64,000 bases of DNA from Flavobacterium aciduliphilum (GTDB taxonomy: Bacteria > Bacteroidota > Bacteroidia > Flavobacteriales > Flavobacteriaceae): positions 1-64,000 of the forward strand of contig NZ_QLSZ01000013.1 of the NCBI RefSeq assembly GCF_003268855.1. Direction: 5' to 3'. The notes beneath the pieces were generated by a model. It had not been told where the DNA came from and did not search any database. It worked only from the letters and a program-made list of their open reading frames with translations. A program made the translations under genes and the position numbers. Shown piece by piece: positions 35,957 to 46,235 of this stretch. The stretch's first letter is position 1. Each line of letters begins with the position of its first letter.

Positions 35957-37396
35957 ATGAAAGAAAAAAAGCAAGAACTGAAAAGAACTTTAGGTTTAGT
36001 AGATGCAACAAGTTTGGTAGCTGGTTCCATGATTGGATCAGGTATTTTTCTAGTGACTGCAGCAATGGCAAGAGATATTGGTTCACCCGCGTGGATTCTA
36101 GTGTTATGGCTTTTAACTAGTTTTTTGACAATGACTGCTGCGTTAAGTTATGGTGAACTTGCAGGTATGATGCCTAATGCTGGAGGACAATATGTTTACA
36201 TACAAAAAGCATATGGTAAATTTGTTTCATTCCTTTATGGGTGGACCGTTTTTACCGTAATTCAAACGGGGGTCATTGCTGCTGTAGCTGTTGCTTTTTC
36301 AAATTACACAGCCGTTTTTTTTCCAAGTTTAGAAAAAATATTAATTAATTTTCCTTTTATTATAATATCAAACAAACAACTTCTCGCCATTTTTTCTATT
36401 GTTCTGCTCACTTACATTAACACTAAAGGATTAAAAAATGGAAAAACGCTTCAATTCATATTCACTTCAGCCAAATTAATTGCTCTATTTTCTTTAATTC
36501 TATTAGGGCTTTATGTGGGACTACAAAGTGATGTTTTTGAAAATAATTTTAGTACGATGTGGGATGCCAGTAAAACAGTTGTAAATCAAAATGGAAGTGT
36601 TACTGTCACTAAATTATCAGGGATAGCCTTGATGGGTGCTATGGGCGCCACGATTATCAATTCTTTATTTTCTAGTGATGCGTGGAATAATGTTACATTC
36701 ATCGCGGGAGAGATTAAAAATCCTAAAAAAAATATTCCAAGAAGTCTTTTTTTGGGGACACTCATCGTGACAGTCATTTATATTTTAGCAAATGTTGCCT
36801 ATTTATCGTTACTCCCTCTACATGGAATACAAAAAGGGTCAGTACTTCAGCATGGTATTATGTTTGCCAATCAAGACCGAGTGGGTGCTGCTGCTGCTTC
36901 AGTTATTATGGGAAACTTAGGAGTTTTTGTTATGGCTGGATTAATTATGATTTCAACTTTTGGATGCAACAGCGGGTTAATTCTTTCTGGTGGTAGATTA
37001 TTTTATGCGATGGCTCAAGATGGTTTGTTTTTCAAAAAAGCGTCTACATTAAATAATTATGATGTGCCTGAAAAAGCATTATGGTTTCAATGCTTTTGGG
37101 CAAGTATTTTGTGTTTGTCAGGTAAATATAGCGATTTATTAACTTATGCTACATTTGCTTCTTTACTTTTTTATATTTTGACGATTAGTGGATTATTTAT
37201 TTTGCGAAAAAAAGATCCCAATACAGAACGACCCTACAAAGCATTTGGATATCCTATTGTACCATTTCTATACATCTTTATTACTGGGTTAATTTGTTTT
37301 GATTTAGTATTATACGATACAAAAAATACAAGTATGGGACTAGGAATTGTGGCGCTAGGCCTACCTGTTTATTATTTGTTTCATAAAGAAAAATAA
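35957..37396 (+). CDS. APC family amino acid permease
   Basis: This 479-residue inner-membrane protein has about twelve hydrophobic helices and the APC superfamily start SLVAGSMIGSGIFLVTAAM with the glycine-rich helix 1. The LSYGELAGMMPNAGGQYVYI segment after helix 2 is typical of the LAT-like amino acid transporters. The substrate cannot be told from sequence. It ends 15 nt before the Crp gene on the other strand, with a bidirectional terminator between. Confidence 0.9.
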   Translation: MKEKKQELKRTLGLVDATSLVAGSMIGSGIFLVTAAMARDIGSPAWILVLWLLTSFLTMTAALSYGELAGMMPNAGGQYVYIQKAYGKFVSFLYGWTVFTVIQTGVIAAVAVAFSNYTAVFFPSLEKILINFPFIIISNKQLLAIFSIVLLTYINTKGLKNGKTLQFIFTSAKLIALFSLILLGLYVGLQSDVFENNFSTMWDASKTVVNQNGSVTVTKLSGIALMGAMGATIINSLFSSDAWNNVTFIAGEIKNPKKNIPRSLFLGTLIVTVIYILANVAYLSLLPLHGIQKGSVLQHGIMFANQDRVGAAAASVIMGNLGVFVMAGLIMISTFGCNSGLILSGGRLFYAMAQDGLFFKKASTLNNYDVPEKALWFQCFWASILCLSGKYSDLLTYATFASLLFYILTISGLFILRKKDPNTERPYKAFGYPIVPFLYIFITGLICFDLVLYDTKNTSMGLGIVALGLPVYYLFHKEK

Positions 37397-37398
37397 AA

Positions 37399-37424
37399 AA
37401 TGGCTGAATTTTTATTCAGCCATT
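37399..37424. terminator. Bidirectional terminator between the permease and the Crp gene
   Basis: A perfect 10-bp stem (AATGGCTGAA with TTCAGCCATT) with a 6-nt loop starts 2 nt after the permease stop and contains the Crp stop codon. The minus-strand side is followed by a strong T-run, the plus-strand side by TTTT. Confidence 0.75.
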
Positions 37425-38092
37425 CGTTTTAATTTATTTCTATCTATAATTGCTATTTTTTTTCCTATTAACTCAATATAGCCGTTTTTATTTAATTCTG
37501 ATAATAACCGGATGCAACTTTCAGTAGCAGTACCAATCATTCCTGCTAACTCTTCTCTGGATATTTGTATTCTCAACGTTCCATCTGTATTTTTTCCAAA
37601 AGTATCTTCTAAATAAATTAACGTTTCTGCTAATCTTTCTTTAACACTTTTTTGAGCCATAGAAACCATATGATCGTCTGCATCTTTTAAATCCCCACAA
37701 ATAGTTTTCATGACATTCATTGAAAATTGATTGTTATTATTGAAAAATGCCATAATATCAGATTTTGGAATAAAACACACTTGCATATCTTCGAGTGCTA
37801 CAGCACTCAAATTAGCAGGTTCATCACTAATTAAAGAACGTTGACCTAATAATTCACCTGATTTTACAAGTTTTACAATTTGGTCTTTACCATTGGCACT
37901 TAGTTTTGAAAGTTTACACACCCCGTCTTTTACACAAAAAATTCCATTGACAGTTTCTCCTTCTTCAAAAATAGCCTCTCCTTTTTTGATAGTGTAAGAT
38001 GTTTTACAATCTGCCATACGTATTAACTCCTCTTTGTTTAGTGCCTTAAGAGAGCTAAATTCACGAACAATACATTGATCACACTTACACAT
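37412..38092 (-). CDS. Crp/Fnr family regulator with N-terminal Cys cluster
   Basis: This 226-residue regulator has a cNMP-binding-like beta barrel (about 25-130, KKGEAIFEEGETVNGIF) and a C-terminal winged HTH (about 150-215, ISREELAGMIGTATESCIRLL). The N-terminus begins MCKCDQC, with cysteines at 2, 4 and 7 and another at 29, which recalls the iron-sulfur ligands of FNR. The exact FNR spacing is absent, so redox or oxygen sensing is a suggestion. Targets are unknown. Confidence 0.85.
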   Translation of the reverse strand: MCKCDQCIVREFSSLKALNKEELIRMADCKTSYTIKKGEAIFEEGETVNGIFCVKDGVCKLSKLSANGKDQIVKLVKSGELLGQRSLISDEPANLSAVALEDMQVCFIPKSDIMAFFNNNNQFSMNVMKTICGDLKDADDHMVSMAQKSVKERLAETLIYLEDTFGKNTDGTLRIQISREELAGMIGTATESCIRLLSELNKNGYIELIGKKIAIIDRNKLKRMAE

Positions 38093-38180
38093 TATTATTT
38101 AATATAAGATTGCAAATATACCAAATGAAAGTCAATTTGCATATTGTAAATTTGGTTTAACTTTTTAAAATTACTAATTA

Positions 38181-39503
38181 TTATTCACTTTTTAGAGCCT
38201 TAATTTTGTCTGTTAATTCCAAAAAGCTATAAACTGATTTTAACACACTTTTTACATCTTCGTTTTTAGGGTCTAAATCATGGGCTTTTTCTAGTAATGG
38301 CATAGCTGAATTAAAAAGTTTTTTTCGTTCAACTTTTAACACATCGAATCGTTTATTGTCTTTATCTGAATTCGTCAGTTTATTTATTTCATCAACTATC
38401 TTCGCATCTGGTTTTAGAATAACATCTGCCAAATTCAAATAAGCATTGACATAATTTGGATTAATTTCAATAACTTTTCTGTAATATTTCTCTGCATCAG
38501 CAAGTTGACCTGAATTGGCACTTGTAACCCCTAAATTAAATAACAAAATTTCATCATTAGGTTTCTTTGCCAAAGCTTCATTAATTAATTTTTTATAATT
38601 TTCGGTATCTTTTAGTTTAAAATACACATCCGCTTGAGATGTTATTAAACTTACATCATCAGGATTTTCTTTTCTTGCATCCGTTAGGGCCTCTAATGCT
38701 TCATTGGATTTACCTTGTTCTATTAAGATTAAAGCAATGTTTTTTACAATTTCACCTTTTTTTGAAGGTAATTTTTCCTCACGTGGAGCCATGTGGGTAC
38801 CTAATTCAACCATTTTATCTCTTACACTTTTTTCCGTGAAAGATTCTTCTGCATTACTAGCTTTATTTTTAGCATAATACATTATCTTATCTCCAATATA
38901 ATTGATTGATTTTAGTTCTTTGTAATACTGTAGCGCTTTATCATAATCTTGCCCTTCGATGGCATAATTAGCAGCATAATATAAATTATCTGTGTCTTTT
39001 TTATCTAATTGATAAATTGAATATAATACTTCGGCTGATTCTTTGTATTTCTTTTGATTTCCCAATGCAATCGCAAAATTCAACATATCGGGTTTGAAAG
39101 ACGAGATGGTTTCGTTGATATCATCTGTATAAACCTTTTTATTTCCTGGTTTTTTTTCATAATCCAAAGTTGCATTTAAACCTGTTGCTAATTCTGTGAT
39201 TGATTTTGGACTCATCAACTTCATTAATGCCATTTGTATTTGTAAAGGAGGCATTGTTTTATCAATAGCTAATGATTCTAATACAGGAATCATACTTTTG
39301 TAGAAATAAGCATATACTTTATCACCTTCTTCAGTTGCCATTGGAATTACTTTATCAACTAACGCTTTATATTGTGATAAATCTTCTCCTTTTATTTCAT
39401 CTTTTCCATACAATTTTTTTAAAGCTTTTAATTCCTCTTTTTGTGCGAAAGTTGACATCGAAACCATTAAAGTTCCTGTCAATAAAATGTGTTTTATTTT
39501 CAT
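38181..39503 (-). CDS. Secreted tetratricopeptide-repeat protein
   Basis: This 440-residue protein has a Sec signal peptide ending near TFAQ and at least five TPR units (about residues 160-400), the clearest being LFNLGVTSANSGQLADAEKYYRKVIEINPNY. It has no enzymatic motif and probably acts as a periplasmic scaffold. It lies 60 nt behind gyrA with a terminator between, so it is likely expressed partly by readthrough. Confidence 0.85.
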   Translation of the reverse strand: MKIKHILLTGTLMVSMSTFAQKEELKALKKLYGKDEIKGEDLSQYKALVDKVIPMATEEGDKVYAYFYKSMIPVLESLAIDKTMPPLQIQMALMKLMSPKSITELATGLNATLDYEKKPGNKKVYTDDINETISSFKPDMLNFAIALGNQKKYKESAEVLYSIYQLDKKDTDNLYYAANYAIEGQDYDKALQYYKELKSINYIGDKIMYYAKNKASNAEESFTEKSVRDKMVELGTHMAPREEKLPSKKGEIVKNIALILIEQGKSNEALEALTDARKENPDDVSLITSQADVYFKLKDTENYKKLINEALAKKPNDEILLFNLGVTSANSGQLADAEKYYRKVIEINPNYVNAYLNLADVILKPDAKIVDEINKLTNSDKDNKRFDVLKVERKKLFNSAMPLLEKAHDLDPKNEDVKSVLKSVYSFLELTDKIKALKSE

Positions 39504-39523
39504 GATTTGTAATAGGTTATATT

Positions 39524-39556
39524 AAAAAAAGCCATACAATCAACGGATTATATGGC
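39524..39556 (-). terminator. Terminator of gyrA
   Basis: On the minus strand a 10-bp stem (39547-39556 with 39531-39540, one U-G pair) with a 6-nt loop is followed by seven T. It sits 7 nt after gyrA. Confidence 0.8.
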
Positions 39557-39563
39557 ATGGTTA

Positions 39564-42125
39564 TTATTTATCTGTTTCAGTTTCTTCAGCTGAATCTGTA
39601 TCGTCATCATCTTCCAAATCCTCTTCAATGATAGCATTTGGATCAATTTCTAATTCTTCTCCATCTATAGCCATTGCTTCTTCTTCTTCATCTTTCATAA
39701 CTTTAGTCACTGCCGCTATAGAATCATTTCCTTTTAAATTGATTAATCGCACTCCTTGTGTTGCACGACCCATTACTCTTAAGGTTGATACATCCATTCG
39801 AATGGTTAAACCCGATTTGTTGATAATCATTAAATCATCAGCATCAGTCACACTATCAATAGAAACTAATTTACCTGTTTTATCGGTTATGTTAAGCGTT
39901 TTTACTCCCTTACCTCCTCTATTTGTAATTCTATAATCATCTAGAGAAGAACGTTTTCCATATCCATTTTCCGAAACCACTAGAATCTCGCTTTCCATAT
40001 CATTTACAGAAACCATTCCTATCACTTCATCTTGATCATTTTGTAATGTAATTCCACGCACTCCAGAGGCTGTTCTTCCCATAGGTCTAGTTTTGCTTTC
40101 TTCAAAACGAACTAATTTACCTGATTTTACAGCAATTAACACTTGGCTTTCCCCGTTAGTTAATTTTGCTTCTAGTAATTCGTCATCTTCTTTGATAGTA
40201 ATGGCATTGATTCCATTTACTCTTGGACGAGAATATTGTTCTAGAGGTGTTTTCTTAACTTGACCTTTTTTGGTAGCCATAATCACATAATGACTGTTGA
40301 TGTAGGCTTCATCTTTTAAATCTTGGGTACAGATAAATGCCTTAACTTTGTCATCCGATTCAATATTAATCAAATTCTGAATCGCTCTACCTTTACTGGC
40401 TTTTGTTCCTTCTGGTATTTCGTATACACGCATCCAATAACATTTTCCTTTTTGTGTAAAGTACATCAAATATTGATGGTTTGTTGCCACAAACAAGTGT
40501 TCTAAGAAATCTTGATCCCTAGTAGCGGCTGCTTTTTGTCCTACACCTCCTCTATTTTGAGTTTTGTATTCTGATAGCGAAGTACGTTTAATATATCCTG
40601 CATGAGAAATTGTAATGACTACGTTTTCATCAGCAATTAAATCTTCGATGCTAACATCACCGCCTGAATATTCTATTTTAGAACGTCTTTCATCGCCGTA
40701 TTTTTCTTTAATTTCAATCAATTCTTCCTTGATGAGATTCATACGTAGCTCTTTACTCGCCAATAAATCTTTCAAATATTGAATCAATTTCATGATTTCT
40801 TCATATTCAGCACGAAGTTTATCTTGCTCTAAACCTGTCAACTGACGCAAACGCATTTCCACAATGGCTCGAGCTTGAATTTCGGATAATGTAAATCGCT
40901 CAATTAATTTTGCCCTTGCTTCATCACCATCTTTTGAAGATCGAATCAAAGCAATAACTTCATCAATATTGTCTGATGCAATGATAAGTCCTTCTAATAT
41001 GTGCGCTCGTTCTTCTGCTTTTCTCAATTCAAATTGAGTACGTCTAACCACCACATCATGACGATGCTCCACAAAATAATGAATCAAATCTTTAAGATTC
41101 AGCATTTGAGGCCTTCCATTAACTAACGCAATATTATTGACACTAAACGACGATTGTAATTGCGTGTATTTGTAAAGTGTATTTAAGACTACATTAGGGA
41201 CAGCATCACGTTTTAATTCATACACAATACGCATCCCACTTCTATCCGATTCATCACGAATATTGGATATCCCTTCAATCTTTTTTTCATTGATTAAATC
41301 AGCCGTCTTTTTAATCATTTCGGCTTTATTGACTTGATACGGAATTTCAGAAACCACAATTGCTTCACGACCGTTTATTTCTTCAAATCCTACTTTGGCG
41401 CGAAGAACAATTCTTCCTCTACCTGTTTTGAAAGCTTCACGAACCCCTTCATACCCATAAATTACTCCTCCAGTAGGAAAATCAGGAGCTTTGACATAAT
41501 TTATTAATTCGTCAACTTCTATTTCTTCATTGTCAATATAAGCGAGTGTCCCATCAATAACTTCATTAAGATTATGAGGTGCCATATTGGTTGCCATACC
41601 TACAGCAATACCCGATGCACCGTTAATGAGAAGATTTGGAACCCTAGTGGGCATTACTTTGGGCTCATATAAGGTATCGTCAAAATTCAATTGAAAATCT
41701 ACCGTCTCTTTGTCGATGTCTGCCATTATGTCTTCCGACATCTTTTTCATTCTCGCTTCGGTATAACGCATCGCTGCAGGACTATCTCCGTCTATAGAAC
41801 CAAAATTTCCCTGACCGTCTACGAGTAAATATCGTAAACTCCACTCTTGTGCCATACGCACCATAGCATCATATACAGAAGAATCACCATGAGGGTGATA
41901 CTTTCCTAGTACTTCCCCAACTATTCTCGCTGATTTCTTGTGTGCTCTATTTGAAAACACACCCAAATCATACATTCCATATAAAACTCTTCTATGAACA
42001 GGTTTTAACCCATCGCGTACATCTGGTAGCGCTCTTGATACAATAACCGACATCGAATAATCGATGTAAGCTGATTTCATTTCGTCTTCAATGTTAATAG
42101 GTATTAACTTCTCTCCGTCAGACAT
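39564..42125 (-). CDS. gyrA: DNA gyrase subunit A
   Basis: This 853-residue type II topoisomerase subunit has the winged-helix and tower region (about 30-480) with the catalytic tyrosine in [10 protein letters not shown], followed by six beta-pinwheel blades including the GyrA box [10 protein letters not shown]. The quinolone region reads [12 protein letters not shown], with Ser82 and Asp86 matching E. coli Ser83 and Asp87, the susceptible form. The C-terminal tail is strongly acidic (about 50 residues rich in Glu and Asp). It is an essential housekeeping gene. Confidence 0.98.
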   Translation of the reverse strand: MSDGEKLIPINIEDEMKSAYIDYSMSVIVSRALPDVRDGLKPVHRRVLYGMYDLGVFSNRAHKKSARIVGEVLGKYHPHGDSSVYDAMVRMAQEWSLRYLLVDGQGNFGSIDGDSPAAMRYTEARMKKMSEDIMADIDKETVDFQLNFDDTLYEPKVMPTRVPNLLINGASGIAVGMATNMAPHNLNEVIDGTLAYIDNEEIEVDELINYVKAPDFPTGGVIYGYEGVREAFKTGRGRIVLRAKVGFEEINGREAIVVSEIPYQVNKAEMIKKTADLINEKKIEGISNIRDESDRSGMRIVYELKRDAVPNVVLNTLYKYTQLQSSFSVNNIALVNGRPQMLNLKDLIHYFVEHRHDVVVRRTQFELRKAEERAHILEGLIIASDNIDEVIALIRSSKDGDEARAKLIERFTLSEIQARAIVEMRLRQLTGLEQDKLRAEYEEIMKLIQYLKDLLASKELRMNLIKEELIEIKEKYGDERRSKIEYSGGDVSIEDLIADENVVITISHAGYIKRTSLSEYKTQNRGGVGQKAAATRDQDFLEHLFVATNHQYLMYFTQKGKCYWMRVYEIPEGTKASKGRAIQNLINIESDDKVKAFICTQDLKDEAYINSHYVIMATKKGQVKKTPLEQYSRPRVNGINAITIKEDDELLEAKLTNGESQVLIAVKSGKLVRFEESKTRPMGRTASGVRGITLQNDQDEVIGMVSVNDMESEILVVSENGYGKRSSLDDYRITNRGGKGVKTLNITDKTGKLVSIDSVTDADDLMIINKSGLTIRMDVSTLRVMGRATQGVRLINLKGNDSIAAVTKVMKDEEEEAMAIDGEELEIDPNAIIEEDLEDDDDTDSAEETETDK

Positions 42126-42335
42126 ATTTATGTTATTTTATTAAGTAAATTAGTTTAAAATTCAAACGTGCAATATACATAATTTAATAGTATTAAAAAG
42201 CATTTTAACAGACTAATTTAAATGATTTATTAACAAAACACCCCCACTAAATAGTTAATAAAAAAACCATTTTTTCCTGTTAATCGCGGTTATTTTTTTG
42301 TCAATTTACTGACAAGTTAATTCAAAGGAATAGTT

Positions 42336-42367
42336 TTTGCAATTATTCATTTGAATTTGTAATTTTA
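42336..42367 (+). promoter_or_regulatory. Promoter of clpC
   Basis: TTTG (42336-42339), a 20-nt spacer and TAATTTTA (42360-42367) match the Bacteroidetes consensus. The clpC ATG is 23 nt downstream. The 264-nt gyrA-clpC gap also holds a 9-bp inverted repeat TTTATTAAC/GTTAATAAA (42226-42234, 42254-42262) of unknown role. Confidence 0.6.
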
Positions 42368-42389
42368 CAAGAATTAAAAAAAAACAATA

Positions 42390-44933
42390 ATGGATGACAA
42401 TTTTTCTCCAAGAGTTAGAGATGTAATCACTTACAGTAAAGAAGAGGCCTTACGTTTAGGTCACGACTTTATTGGTACAGAACATTTAATGTTGGGCATA
42501 TTACGAGATGGAAACGGAAAAGCTGTCTCCATACTTAATAATCTAGAGGTCGATTTAGAACACTTAAGAAAAAAAGTTGAGATTTTGAGTCCGCCAAGCA
42601 TGAACAGCGAACTCAATATTGAAAAGAAAAATTTACACTTAACACGGCAAGCTGAACGTGCACTAAAAACAACTTTTTTGGAAGCCAAAGTTTTCCAAAG
42701 TAGTTCTATCAGTACTGCACACCTATTATTATGTATTCTGAGAAATGAAAACGACCCAACTACAAAATTGCTCAACAAATTAAAAATTGATTATGAAAGG
42801 GCAAAAGAACAATATTTAAACATGACGCCAAACGACAACGATTTTATGGAAAATTTACCAAAAAACGAATCTTATAATGATGATTCAAGTCATGATGACG
42901 GGTTAAAAGATGCTAATTTTAACAATCCATCAAACAAAACAAACAAGAAGTCTAAAACACCAGTGTTAGATAATTTTGGGCGTGATCTTACCGAAATGGC
43001 AGAAGAAGGCAAACTTGATCCTGTTGTAGGTAGAGAAAAAGAAATTGAACGAGTATCACAAATATTAAGCCGAAGAAAGAAAAACAATCCGTTGCTTATT
43101 GGTGAACCCGGTGTAGGGAAATCGGCTATTGCAGAAGGACTGGCTTTACGAATTATCCAAAAGAAAGTTTCTCGTATCTTATTTAATAAAAGAGTCGTTA
43201 CCCTTGACTTAGCTAGTTTAGTAGCAGGCACCAAATACCGAGGCCAATTTGAAGAACGAATGAAAGCGGTCATGAACGAATTGGAAAAAAATGACGACAT
43301 CATCTTATTTATAGACGAAATTCACACTATTGTAGGCGCTGGAGGCGCTACAGGATCTCTCGACGCTTCCAATATGTTTAAACCAGCTCTGGCAAGAGGA
43401 GAAATTCAATGTATTGGAGCCACGACTTTAGACGAATACCGTCAATATATCGAAAAAGATGGTGCTCTTGAAAGACGTTTTCAAAAGGTGATTGTGGAAC
43501 CAACTTCAGTACCAGAAACAATTACCATACTGAACAACATTAAAAACAAATACGAAGACCATCACAATGTTACCTATTCTGCAGAAGCCATAGAAGCTTG
43601 TGTCAAATTGACCGATCGATATATGTCGGAACGATTCTTACCCGATAAGGCTATCGATGCTTTAGATGAAGCGGGTTCGCGAGTTCACATCACAAACATT
43701 GATGTTCCTAAACAAATTCTAGATTTAGAACGTCAATTAGAAGAGGTACGCGATCAAAAAAATTCGGCTGTAAAAAGACAAAAATACGAAGAAGCCGCCA
43801 AACTTCGGGATGATGAAAAAAAATTGGAAAAAGATTTGGCGTTAGCACAGGAACAATGGGAAGAAGATGCCAAAGCCAATCGTATTATAGTAACCGAAAA
43901 CAACGTAGCCGATGTGGTGTCTATGATGACTGGAATACCAGTAAACAGAATTGCACAAACTGAAAGTAATAAGTTAGCTAATTTACCACAACTACTTCAA
44001 GGAAAAGTAATTGGTCAAAATGAAGCGGTATTAAAAATCGCAAAATCAATTCAAAGAAATAGAGCTGGTTTGAAAGATCCGAATCGCCCTATAGGATCGT
44101 TTATTTTCCTTGGTTCGACTGGGGTTGGAAAAACCCAGCTAGCTAAAGTATTAGCTAAAGAACTTTTCGACTCTGAAGAAGTGCTTATTAGAATCGATAT
44201 GAGTGAGTACATGGAAAAATTTGCCGTTTCACGTTTGATTGGTGCTCCTCCAGGTTATGTTGGCTATGAAGAAGGCGGACAATTAACCGAAAAAGTAAGA
44301 CGAAAACCGTATTGTGTGGTGTTGTTGGATGAAATTGAAAAAGCGCATCCAGATGTATTCAACATGATGCTTCAGGTCTTGGATGACGGATATCTAACGG
44401 ATAGTCTGGGTAGAAAAATTGATTTTAAGAACACCATTATTATCATGACTTCAAATGTGGGTGCACGTCAATTGAAAGATTTTGGTCAAGGTGTCGGATT
44501 TGGAACAGCTGCCAAAGTAGCTCAAGCCGACGAACATTCTAAAGGAATTATTGAAAATGCTTTAAAGAAAACTTTTGCTCCTGAATTTTTAAATCGTATA
44601 GATGATGTGATTGTATTTAATTCACTTGAAAAACATGATATTAATAAAATTATTGACATTGAATTATCAAAATTATACGCTCGTATCGAAGATTTAGGCT
44701 ATCATCTAACTCTTTCAGAACAAGCTAAAGCGTTTATTGCTGAAAAAGGTTTTGACAAACAATTTGGGGCAAGACCTTTAAAAAGAGCTATTCAAAAATA
44801 TGTAGAAGATTCTCTTGCTGAAGAAATCATTACCTCTAAAATTAGTATGGGAGACGAAATAACCATGAATCTTGAAGAAGGTGCGGAAGAGTTGACCATA
44901 AAGATTCGAAAAGCAGAAAAACCTATAAATTAA
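42390..44933 (+). CDS. clpC: ATP-dependent Clp protease ATPase subunit ClpC
   Basis: This 847-residue AAA+ unfoldase has an N-terminal Clp repeat domain (1-145), a first AAA domain with GEPGVGKS (about 226), a UVR coiled middle (about 430-480) and a second AAA domain with GSTGVGKT. Both Walker B motifs (IDEIH and LLDEIEKAHPD) are intact. The IGF-type loop for ClpP docking is suggested by the family. It delivers proteins to ClpP. A terminator follows. Confidence 0.96.
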   Translation: MDDNFSPRVRDVITYSKEEALRLGHDFIGTEHLMLGILRDGNGKAVSILNNLEVDLEHLRKKVEILSPPSMNSELNIEKKNLHLTRQAERALKTTFLEAKVFQSSSISTAHLLLCILRNENDPTTKLLNKLKIDYERAKEQYLNMTPNDNDFMENLPKNESYNDDSSHDDGLKDANFNNPSNKTNKKSKTPVLDNFGRDLTEMAEEGKLDPVVGREKEIERVSQILSRRKKNNPLLIGEPGVGKSAIAEGLALRIIQKKVSRILFNKRVVTLDLASLVAGTKYRGQFEERMKAVMNELEKNDDIILFIDEIHTIVGAGGATGSLDASNMFKPALARGEIQCIGATTLDEYRQYIEKDGALERRFQKVIVEPTSVPETITILNNIKNKYEDHHNVTYSAEAIEACVKLTDRYMSERFLPDKAIDALDEAGSRVHITNIDVPKQILDLERQLEEVRDQKNSAVKRQKYEEAAKLRDDEKKLEKDLALAQEQWEEDAKANRIIVTENNVADVVSMMTGIPVNRIAQTESNKLANLPQLLQGKVIGQNEAVLKIAKSIQRNRAGLKDPNRPIGSFIFLGSTGVGKTQLAKVLAKELFDSEEVLIRIDMSEYMEKFAVSRLIGAPPGYVGYEEGGQLTEKVRRKPYCVVLLDEIEKAHPDVFNMMLQVLDDGYLTDSLGRKIDFKNTIIIMTSNVGARQLKDFGQGVGFGTAAKVAQADEHSKGIIENALKKTFAPEFLNRIDDVIVFNSLEKHDINKIIDIELSKLYARIEDLGYHLTLSEQAKAFIAEKGFDKQFGARPLKRAIQKYVEDSLAEEIITSKISMGDEITMNLEEGAEELTIKIRKAEKPIN

Positions 44934-44947
44934 TTACGTAAAATAGT

Positions 44948-44982
44948 AGCTTTATCTTTGAAAATAAAGCTGTTATTTTTTA
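44948..44982 (+). terminator. Terminator of clpC
   Basis: AGCTTTAT pairs without mismatch with ATAAAGCT over an 8-nt loop and is followed by a T-rich stretch, 14 nt after the stop. The loop reads TATCTTTG, which also fits a -7 box for the next gene. Confidence 0.65.
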
Positions 44983-45031
44983 GTGCCTAAACAAAACAAA
45001 TACTTTAATCAATCTTTAAAATAAAATTTAA

Positions 45032-45455
45032 ATGGCTTTAATAAATCCACATAATCAATTTTAACGGAAATGCAGAAGAAGCATTCCTTTTTTACCAATC
45101 TGTTTTTGGAGGTGAAATTTCAAAAATTATCAGATTTAAAGACATTGCTAGTGATGAATTCCCAATTCCTGAGCATGAACATAACAAAATAATGCATATT
45201 GAATTACCTATTGGTCCCAATGTATTAATGGCAAATGATGTTCCAGAAAGTATAGGCACAACAAATGAAAACGAACACCGCAGTAAAATTTCTATTAGTA
45301 CATCAAGTAAAGAAGAAGCTGATAGTATTTTTAATGGTTTATCTGCTTACGGACAAGTAGAAATGCCTTTAATTAATAGCCCTTGGGGAACTTATTTTGG
45401 TATGTTTAGAGATAAATACGGAATTGAATGGATGATTTCTTTTGAATCAAATTAA
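45032..45455 (+). pseudogene. PhnB-like VOC protein, frameshifted near the start
   Basis: An ATG at 45032 starts MALINP, then the frame hits TAA after a few codons. From 45051 another frame reads INFNGNAEEAFLFYQSVFGG and continues to the stop at 45453-45455 with a normal PhnB-like domain (about 140 residues in total). One extra base or two missing bases at 45049-45051 explain the break. The longest intact ORF in frame starts only at 45192 and lacks half the domain. It may be a real pseudogene or an indel error. Confidence 0.75.
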
Positions 45456-45612
45456 TTTAAATCACGTGTTTAAAAAAACTTCTTTAAGTATTAGAACTTG
45501 TGATAGTCGCTTTATTTGTTATTAGTGAACATCTATACACTCATAATATATGCTACTGATTTTTCTAAACTTAAAAAATTAAAAACAAAGATTTTTTCAT
45601 AAAATTAAAATC

Positions 45613-46062
45613 ATGAGTAAAAATAAAGTTACAAAACACCGCGTATTTACAGCAACTCCAGAAAAAGTGTATAAAGCCTTTACTGACGCCGACGCTCTGG
45701 CATCATGGATAGCACCCTATGGCTTTCTTTGCAAAGTCCATAGCATGGAGCTGCAAGTGGGAGGTCATTATAAAATGGCATTTACCAATTTCGGTACCGG
45801 TAGCAGTCATTCTTTTGGTGGGGAATATCTGGAAATCATTCCTAACGAAAAACTAGTCTATACCGATGTATTTGATGACCCTAACTTACCCGGGCAAATG
45901 ATAACCACTATAACCTTACGAAAGGTATTGTGTGGCACAGAACACATAGCAACCCAAGAAGGCATTCCCGACGCCATTCCAACAGAAATGTGCTATTTAG
46001 GTTGGCAAGAGTCAATAGACAAATTAAAACACTTGGTAGAACCTAACATTCCAGATGCGTAG
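45613..46062 (+). CDS. SRPBCC/AHSA1 domain protein
   Basis: This 149-residue protein belongs to the AHSA1-like (activator of Hsp90 ATPase) SRPBCC family. It shows VFTATPEKVYKAFTDADAL at the start and PTEMCYLGWQESIDKLKHLVEP at the end. The middle (about 95-125) lacks the usual extended strand. Bacterial members bind small hydrophobic ligands and are often found with VOC genes, as here. The function is unknown. The base composition is less AT-rich than the neighbours. A strong terminator follows. Confidence 0.85.
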   Translation: MSKNKVTKHRVFTATPEKVYKAFTDADALASWIAPYGFLCKVHSMELQVGGHYKMAFTNFGTGSSHSFGGEYLEIIPNEKLVYTDVFDDPNLPGQMITTITLRKVLCGTEHIATQEGIPDAIPTEMCYLGWQESIDKLKHLVEPNIPDA

Positions 46063-46083
46063 TTGAATCTACTTAAACTAAAC

Positions 46084-46122
46084 CACCTCCTTAAAGTAAT
46101 ATTTAAGTAGGTGTTTTTTTTT
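46084..46122 (+). terminator. Terminator of the AHSA1 gene
   Basis: CACCTCCTTAAA pairs with TTTAAGTAGGTG (one mismatch) around a 6-nt loop, then nine T. It lies 22 nt after the stop. Confidence 0.85.
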
Positions 46123-46142
46123 ACAATAGTTTAACAACTTCT

Positions 46143-46208
46143 CTTTACTTTACTTTACTTTACTTTACTTTACTTTACTTTACTTTACTTTACTTTACTT
46201 TACTTTAC
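46143..46208 (+). repeat. Pentanucleotide microsatellite (CTTTA)13
   Basis: Thirteen perfect copies of CTTTA run from 46143 to 46207, followed by one C. The tract is free of interruptions and lies between a terminator and the MarR promoter region, about 90 nt upstream of the -7 box. It encodes nothing in this position. Confidence 0.97.
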
Positions 46209-46235
46209 AATCAAATAATGACACTCTAAAAAAAA

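Noticed and set aside
40000..42125. Quinolone-resistance mutation in gyrA
   Set aside because: The residues matching Ser83 and Asp87 of E. coli are Ser82 and Asp86, the wild-type susceptible forms.
45192..45455. Independent 87-residue VOC protein
   Set aside because: Coding continues upstream in the same frame to 45051 with the conserved INFNGNAEEAF start; the ORF is the tail of a frameshifted gene.
46143..46208. Possible CRISPR array
   Set aside because: The unit is 5 bp with no spacers, and no cas genes are present; it is a simple microsatellite.
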